DNA of 29,549 nucleotides from an uncultured Prevotella sp. (GTDB lineage Bacteria; Bacteroidota; Bacteroidia; Bacteroidales; Bacteroidaceae): contig CALFGU010000031.1 in assembly GCA_937877685.1 (NCBI GenBank), forward strand, positions 1 through 29,549, read 5' to 3'. Both the position numbers and the translations under genes were made by a program. Below, piece by piece: positions 25,487 to 29,549 of the stretch. The notes below the pieces were generated by a model. That model ran no database searches. It saw only the letters and a list, made by a program, of their open reading frames with translations, and was not told the origin of the DNA. How positions within the stretch are numbered: the stretch's first letter is position 1; each line of letters opens with the position of its first letter.

Positions 25487-26254
25487 ATGATTAGTCCCTT
25501 AGCATACATCCACCCCGAGGCTGTAATTGGAGAAAATTGCGAAATCGGTCCCTTCTGCTATATCGACAAGAATGTAGTTATCGGCAACAACAATAAGTTA
25601 ATGAATGGTGTGACGTTGCTTTACGGAACGCGTATGGGCAACAATAACACCGTGTTCCCTGGTGCTGTCATCGGTGCCGTTCCTCAAGACCTCAAGTTCC
25701 AAGGTGAAGAAACAACTGCGGAAATTGGTGATAACAACACCATCCGTGAGAATGTAACTATCAACCGCGGTACAGCCGCTAAGGGCAAAACCGTAGTGGG
25801 CAACAACAACCTCCTTATGGAAGGTATGCATGCTGGTCATGACGTTATCATTAACAATTATTGCATCATCGGTAACCAAACAAAGCTTGCAGGTGAAGTA
25901 ATCGTTGACGACTGTGCGATTGTCAGTTCAACCACTCTCGTTCACCAGTTCTGTCGCATCGGAGGTTATGTGATGGTAGGCGGAGGTACGCGCACTTCTC
26001 AGGATATTCCTCCCTTCATTATCGCAGGTCGCGAACCCGTTGCTTATTGCGGTTTGAACATTGTGGGACTCCGTCGCCGCGGTTTCGCTCCCGAGATAAT
26101 CGAAAACATTCATAATGCTTACCGCATTATCTATCAAGAAAAGGGACTCATGAAGGAACGCCTTCAGATGGTTCGTGAGCAGGTGCCTCAGTGTAAGGAA
26201 GTAGATTATATCATCTCTTTCTTTGAACAGTCTCAGCGTGGCGTAATCAAGTAG
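25487..26254 (+). CDS. lpxA: Acyl-ACP--UDP-N-acetylglucosamine O-acyltransferase LpxA
   Basis: A 255-residue LpxA, the first enzyme of lipid A synthesis, which acylates the 3-hydroxyl of UDP-GlcNAc from 3-hydroxyacyl-ACP. The hexapeptide-repeat beta-helix covers about residues 1-185. The catalytic histidine is His118 in MHAGHDVIINN. The family segments LVHQFCRIGGYVMVGGG and GLNIVGLRRRGF follow, then a C-terminal helical domain (about 190-255). Length is close to the E. coli enzyme. It lies 67 nt after lpxC-fabZ and 19 nt before the next gene, with which it is probably cotranscribed. Confidence 0.97.
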   Translation: MISPLAYIHPEAVIGENCEIGPFCYIDKNVVIGNNNKLMNGVTLLYGTRMGNNNTVFPGAVIGAVPQDLKFQGEETTAEIGDNNTIRENVTINRGTAAKGKTVVGNNNLLMEGMHAGHDVIINNYCIIGNQTKLAGEVIVDDCAIVSSTTLVHQFCRIGGYVMVGGGTRTSQDIPPFIIAGREPVAYCGLNIVGLRRRGFAPEIIENIHNAYRIIYQEKGLMKERLQMVREQVPQCKEVDYIISFFEQSQRGVIK

Positions 26255-26273
26255 TTCTTAAGTAGCAAAAGTC

Positions 26274-26846
26274 ATGTTATACAGAATAAAATTTATCAGC
26301 GACGAGGTAGATGGTTTCTTGCGCGAAATCAAGATTGACAGTGATGCCAACTTCCTTGACCTTTGTAAGGCTGTGCTTCAGTCATGTGGTTATCCCGATG
26401 ACCAAATGACAGAGTTCTACGTCTGTGATGAAGAGTGGGAACGCCATGAGCAAATCACGCGTGAGGATGTCTTTGATGAGGATATGTCGGAAGACGTTTA
26501 CTTGATGGAAGACACACCGCTCTCGGATTTTATTGAGGACGAGGGACAGCACTTTGAATTTGTTTTCGACCCCTACGCTGAGCGCTCTTTCTTCCTTGAT
26601 GTGAAGGAATTCATTCCCGGTGAGCACCTTTCTTCTCCTGAAGTGATTCGTGCCAAAGGCGAAGCTCCCCAGCAGCTTCTTGATTTCGAAGATCCCTTTG
26701 TTGATAAGATTACGAAGGCAAATGCTAAGGCAGGTGCAGTTCCTATGGATGATGATTTCGACTTATACGGCGACGGAGAAGACCTCTACAATGACGACGA
26801 ACTCGACCTCGAGGGATTTGAAATCTCAGACGATAGCGCTTATTAG
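26274..26846 (+). CDS. pRiA4b ORF-3-like acidic protein (conserved hypothetical)
   Basis: A 190-residue soluble protein without signal peptide. The first 115 residues resemble the plasmid pRiA4b ORF-3 / IS1096 passenger (PRiA4_ORF3) domain: LYRIKFISDEVDGFLREIKI, then LDLCKAVLQSCGYPDDQMTEFYVCDEEW and an acidic FVFDPYAERSFFLDV region. The C-terminal third is strongly acidic (runs of Asp/Glu with Tyr) and probably disordered. Despite the family name, nothing here suggests a mobile element. A homologue at this place next to lpxA is, to my recollection, usual in Bacteroidales. Its tight linkage to lpxA and the following terminator make it the last gene of the lipid A operon. Function unknown. Confidence 0.8.
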   Translation: MLYRIKFISDEVDGFLREIKIDSDANFLDLCKAVLQSCGYPDDQMTEFYVCDEEWERHEQITREDVFDEDMSEDVYLMEDTPLSDFIEDEGQHFEFVFDPYAERSFFLDVKEFIPGEHLSSPEVIRAKGEAPQQLLDFEDPFVDKITKANAKAGAVPMDDDFDLYGDGEDLYNDDELDLEGFEISDDSAY

Positions 26847-26891
26847 CAGGAAACAGAAACCTTCGGCAAAACGAGGGTAACAAAAAATAAC

Positions 26892-26929
26892 AAGGTGTGT
26901 CAAGATATTGCTCCTGACACACCTTTTTT
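26892..26929 (+). terminator. Intrinsic terminator of the lpx operon
   Basis: A perfect 11-bp stem pairs AAGGTGTGTCA (26892-26902) with TGACACACCTT (26915-26925), with a 12-nt loop and a T-run to 26929. It ends the transcript about 45 nt after the acidic-protein gene. Its loop and tail overlap the promoter at 26908-26938. Confidence 0.88.
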
Positions 26930-26938
26930 GTATATTTG
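26908..26938 (+). promoter_or_regulatory. Promoter of miaA embedded in the lpx terminator
   Basis: TTG (26908-26910) lies in the terminator loop. Exactly 20 nt later comes TATATTTG (26931-26938), starting two bases after the T-run. Both match the Bacteroidetes consensus. The predicted miaA leader is about 200 nt. Confidence 0.65.
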
Positions 26939-27145
26939 CTTTGTAATCAGCAGAGGAGTCATTTCCGCATGCTTCATAACTGTTAAATGGATTGTTAATA
27001 TTCCGTCTGAATGTCAGTTGTTTAATACACAGACTCAAGCGCTGAAAACAAACCCTCAAAGAATCCTTCCTATATCTCAAAGAAAACGTACAATCTTACT
27101 TTTTGTTTTGCCAATAACTTATTTAGAATTTCGCCCTTCAAATAT
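26939..27145 (+). other. Long 5' leader region before miaA, with one copy of the 14-bp element
   Basis: No gene is seen. The stretch is AT-rich. Near its end ACAATCTTACTTTT (27090-27103) repeats exactly the arm of the inverted repeat in the yhcC leader, here as a single copy with no complementary arm. No known riboswitch motif was recognised. Confidence 0.4.
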
Positions 27146-28054
27146 ATGTCCAAAACTCTCATAGTTCTTCTTGGTCCAACGGCAGTGGGGAAGACCGCGC
27201 TGAGTCTTCGCCTTGCACAACAGTTTGACAGTCCCATCATCAGCGCAGACTCGCGTCAGTTATACCGAGACATTCCCATCATTACCGCAGCCCCTACGGC
27301 TGAAGAGCAAGCGCGTGTGCCCCATTACTTTGTGGGCACGCTCGGATTGACGGATTATTACAGCGCTGCGCGTTATGAAGAAGAGGTGCTAACGCTCTTG
27401 GACCGTCATTTCCAAACCCATGATGTGGCACTGCTTACGGGTGGGTCGATGATGTATATTGACGCCGTTTGTGACGGGATTGATGACATCCCTACGGTAG
27501 ATGAGGCCACGCGCACCCTGCTTATGGAGCGCTATCAAGCAGAGGGACTTGAGGCATTGGCTGCCGAACTGCGCTTACTCGATCCTGAGTATTACGCACA
27601 GTGTGACATTCGCAACCCCAAGCGTGTGATTCACGCCCTTGAGATTTGTTACATGACTGGAACTACTTACACTTCCTTCCGTGTGCGTAAGAAGAAGGTG
27701 CGTCCGTTTCGCATTCTCAAAATAGGTTTACAGCGTGAGCGCAACGACCTTTTCGACCGCATCAATCGCAGAGTAACGCAGATGGTGGAGCAAGGGGCTC
27801 TGGAGGAAGTGCGTCGCGTGATGCCCTTCCGCACGGAGAATTCGCTGAATACGGTAGGCGTGAAGGAGTTGCTCAACGTTATTGATGGCGAATGGGAACT
27901 GAATTTTGCGCTTGACCGACTCCGCAAGAACACTCGCGTTTATGCGAAGAAGCAGATGACATGGTTTAAGAAGGATGACACGATTCATTGGTTCCATCCT
28001 AATCAAGAGGCAGAAATCCTTGATTTTGTGCAACGTGAATTGGGGATGAAGTAG
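27146..28054 (+). CDS. miaA: tRNA dimethylallyltransferase MiaA
   Basis: A 302-residue MiaA, which transfers a dimethylallyl group to N6 of A37 in tRNAs reading codons starting with U. The P-loop GPTAVGKT is at residues 9-16. Further family segments are ISADSRQLYRDIPIITAAPT (about 33-52), VPHYFVGTL, GGSMMYIDAVCDGIDD in place of the common GGTGLY form, the QMVEQGALEEVR helix, NTVGVKELL and RVYAKKQMTWFKK near the C-terminus. Length is normal for the family. It has its own consensus promoter, overlapping the upstream terminator, and ends in a hairpin shared with the convergent DUF5715 gene. Confidence 0.96.
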   Translation: MSKTLIVLLGPTAVGKTALSLRLAQQFDSPIISADSRQLYRDIPIITAAPTAEEQARVPHYFVGTLGLTDYYSAARYEEEVLTLLDRHFQTHDVALLTGGSMMYIDAVCDGIDDIPTVDEATRTLLMERYQAEGLEALAAELRLLDPEYYAQCDIRNPKRVIHALEICYMTGTTYTSFRVRKKKVRPFRILKIGLQRERNDLFDRINRRVTQMVEQGALEEVRRVMPFRTENSLNTVGVKELLNVIDGEWELNFALDRLRKNTRVYAKKQMTWFKKDDTIHWFHPNQEAEILDFVQRELGMK

Positions 28055-28067
28055 GGTAAAGATAAAA

Positions 28068-28110
28068 GGGGCGTATAGTCACTATAGATGTTATAGTAGC
28101 TATACGCCCC
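28068..28110. terminator. Bidirectional hairpin between miaA and the DUF5715 gene
   Basis: A perfect 11-bp stem pairs GGGGCGTATAG (28068-28078) with CTATACGCCCC (28100-28110). Inner ACTATA and TATAGT pair around a 5-nt loop. On the minus strand it is followed by TTTTATCTTT, on the plus strand by a poorer T-rich stretch. It lies between the two convergent genes and can serve both. Confidence 0.75.
28074..28109 (+). repeat. TATAG-N4 microrepeat forming the miaA terminator
   Basis: Four units with a strict 9-nt period: TATAGTCAC, TATAGATGT, TATAGTAGC and TATACGCCC. They coincide with the stem of the hairpin at 28068-28110 and share their core with the array between lpxD and lpxC-fabZ. Confidence 0.7.
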
Positions 28111-28161
28111 TTGTGGTTCAAGTCTTTTGTATGTGTTTCTTTATCTCTGCACTATGTCGGA

Positions 28162-29049
28162 TTATCTCGCAGTGATGTGAAAGCAGGAACTGCGGCGGTA
28201 TTCATATTTCACGTAACATGTTCCCAAGTTGCGCTGATCCTCCAACACTTCTGCCAACACCTGTTTGAGTTTAGTGGCAGGGATTTCCCTTTGTGGCGGA
28301 GCGTTGGGATCTTCAACCCTTACGAAATGACGGTAACTGATGTCGAAGGTCGTGCCATACTGATGACAACTATTTTCAGAAGCATTGACGTTGACACGTC
28401 TCAATTTCTTGACGTCATTTTCCGTTCGGAGCACAGACGTGAGTACTAACTTGTGCATCGGCAACCCTTTTACCACACACGAGTCCATAAATGCACACGC
28501 AATTTCTTCAAGGCATATTGCCGCTCTCGGAACAAGGTAGGGGATAGAGTGGGTGAGGTCCTTCATGTCGTAATACGGACTGTTGCCCACAAAGACAAGT
28601 TTATCCTTGCTCTTAGCCGCCTCCTCGCGATTGGCAATGGTGGGAATCCCAATGCGAGATGCCGTTGCTAATTGCACATCGTTGAGGTCGTTGAACACTT
28701 TTGAATAACCCGTCACGCCTTTCAGCTTGTTTTTTAAGGGACGTCCCTGTGCATCTGTTACCTTGACGTTCAGGCGCGTCTCTTGGAAAATCTTGTCCAC
28801 CTTTAGACTGTGGCGCAAAATGGGGTCTTGCGTTTCTGATGAGGAGGGTATGGGTTGGGGAGTTACATCATATTCAGGAATGGCGACATCTTCTTTTGTG
28901 AGGTAGTCAGTCAACTGATGTAAATTCTTTCCATGGACATAAAAAATCGTATGCTCGGGGATAATTAAGCGCACGACGTACAATCCCCCCACTATGGCAA
29001 AGAAGAGGGTAAGAAAATGTATTTTTTTAATTTTTATGGGGAAGGTCAT
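28162..29049 (-). CDS. DUF5715 family protein, M15-peptidase-like
   Basis: A 295-residue protein with a single N-terminal membrane segment (about 10-30, HFLTLFFAIVGGLYVVRLII) and the rest predicted to be periplasmic. It matches what I know of the Bacteroidetes DUF5715 family. The C-terminal half has LTSVLRTENDVKKL followed by NASENSCHQYGTTFDISY, and the protein ends in SSCFHITAR. The spacing His229, Asp236 and C-terminal His291, with Arg208 upstream, resembles the SxHxxGxAxD ... H zinc-ligand pattern of M15/VanY D,D-carboxypeptidases. A role as a cell-wall peptidase is therefore a reasonable inference, not an established fact. Its promoter -7 box lies 22 nt upstream, back to back with that of phoH. 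Confidence 0.8.
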   Translation of the reverse strand: MTFPIKIKKIHFLTLFFAIVGGLYVVRLIIPEHTIFYVHGKNLHQLTDYLTKEDVAIPEYDVTPQPIPSSSETQDPILRHSLKVDKIFQETRLNVKVTDAQGRPLKNKLKGVTGYSKVFNDLNDVQLATASRIGIPTIANREEAAKSKDKLVFVGNSPYYDMKDLTHSIPYLVPRAAICLEEIACAFMDSCVVKGLPMHKLVLTSVLRTENDVKKLRRVNVNASENSCHQYGTTFDISYRHFVRVEDPNAPPQREIPATKLKQVLAEVLEDQRNLGTCYVKYEYRRSSCFHITAR

Positions 29050-29071
29050 AGTGGGTTGCTGTAATTACCCG

Positions 29072-29079
29072 CAAATTTA
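29072..29079 (-). promoter_or_regulatory. -7 box of the DUF5715 promoter
   Basis: The minus strand reads TAAATTTG, an exact TAnnTTTG match, 22 nt before the ATG at 29049. No -33 TTG was found at the expected distance. It forms an inverted pair with the identical box at 29104-29111. Confidence 0.5.
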
Positions 29080-29103
29080 GTAAAAATATATCATAGGAAT
29101 GCT

Positions 29104-29111
29104 TAAATTTG
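29104..29111 (+). promoter_or_regulatory. -7 box of the phoH promoter
   Basis: TAAATTTG matches the consensus exactly and ends 4 nt before the GTG start of phoH, which would make the transcript leaderless or nearly so. No clear -33 element is seen. It mirrors the box at 29072-29079. Confidence 0.45.
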
Positions 29112-29115
29112 CAGT

Positions 29116-29549
29116 GTGATTGAAAAACATTTTATTCTTGAAGAGGCCGACCCCGTTATTTTTTACGGGGCGAACAATGCCAACCTGCGTATGCTGAAGG
29201 CACTTTGCCCGAAATTGCGTATCGTTGCGCGCGATAATGTCGTCAAAGTGATGTGCTCCGAAGAGGAGATGGCAGACTTTGAGGACCTCTTCCGCTTGTT
29301 GGAAACTCACTGTGTGAAGTTCAACCAACTCACGGAGGAAGACATTCTCAACATCATTAAGCGCGGTAAGACACAGAAGCAACACCAAGAGGGGGTGATT
29401 GTTTACAGCACGGGAGGTAAACCCATCACGGCGCGTTCTGAAAATCAGCGTCGCTTGGTTGAAGCCTATGCTAAGCACGACATGCTCTTCGCCATCGGAC
29501 CTGCGGGTTCGGGTAAGACTTACCCCGCCATCGCTCTTGCCGTACGTGC
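29116..29549 (+). CDS. phoH: PhoH-family ATPase, 5' part only
   Basis: About 144 codons of a PhoH-like protein that continues beyond the window. The N-terminal segment EKHFILEEADPVIFYGANNA and a KH-like region (LRMLKALCPKLRIVARDNVV) precede GGKPITARSENQRRLVEAY and the Walker A motif GPAGSGKT (about residues 130-137). Start is the GTG at 29116; the frame is closed just upstream by TAA at 29104-29106, so no longer N-terminus is possible. PhoH proteins are cytoplasmic P-loop ATPases thought to act in RNA metabolism. Their exact role here is not known. The catalytic Walker B region is outside the window. Confidence 0.92.
   Translation, partial: MIEKHFILEEADPVIFYGANNANLRMLKALCPKLRIVARDNVVKVMCSEEEMADFEDLFRLLETHCVKFNQLTEEDILNIIKRGKTQKQHQEGVIVYSTGGKPITARSENQRRLVEAYAKHDMLFAIGPAGSGKTYPAIALAVR

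Noticed and set aside
26274..26846. Insertion-sequence passenger gene
   Set aside because: The family name suggests mobility, but no transposase, terminal repeats or target duplication are seen and the gene is embedded in the lpx operon.
29077..29478. Minus-strand open frame opposite phoH
   Set aside because: The plus strand clearly encodes the PhoH N-terminus with Walker A; the antisense frame has no support.

Overview
The window is chromosomal DNA from a member of the Bacteroidales, probably near Prevotellaceae. Three things point there. It holds two SusC/SusD outer-membrane pairs and an LpxC-FabZ fusion. Several genes are preceded by the Bacteroidetes promoter pattern TTG-N18-20-TAnnTTTG. 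Start codons lack Shine-Dalgarno sequences. The genus is an inference; no rRNA gene is present.

Left part (1-3.8 kb): an acyl-ACP thioesterase (-), a four-helix-bundle protein with a suffix domain (+), an ECF sigma factor (-) and a YhcC/TIGR01212 radical SAM protein (+). The sigma factor and the radical SAM gene are transcribed divergently from two good consensus promoters about 50 bp apart.

Centre (4.2-22.7 kb): one long co-oriented block of seven genes: FAS1 lipoprotein, SusC, SusD, FAS1 lipoprotein, FAS1 lipoprotein, SusC, SusD. A strong intrinsic terminator closes it. All five lipoproteins carry a lipobox followed by acidic residues, as expected for surface export. No glycosidase, protease, sulfatase or dedicated regulator lies in the block. 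It therefore looks like a surface binding/uptake or adhesion machine built from TonB-dependent channels, SusD lids and fasciclin modules, rather than a standard polysaccharide utilisation locus. The four longer intergenic gaps each contain an inverted repeat, while both FAS1-SusC junctions are tight (12 and 29 nt). This block is the best candidate for an undescribed system.

Right part (22.9-29.5 kb): the lipid A cluster lpxD, lpxC-fabZ, lpxA, followed by a conserved pRiA4b ORF-3-like acidic protein. Then come miaA under its own promoter, a convergent DUF5715 protein (-) with an M15-like zinc-ligand pattern, and the 5' part of a PhoH-family ATPase that runs off the window end.

Between genes there is a second layer of structure. 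A tandem repeat with a strict 9-nt period (TAT plus six variable bases) occurs at four intergenic sites. A 14-bp element occurs three times. A GC-rich REP-like double hairpin lies at the left edge. No tRNA, rRNA, CRISPR array, transposase or broken gene was seen.
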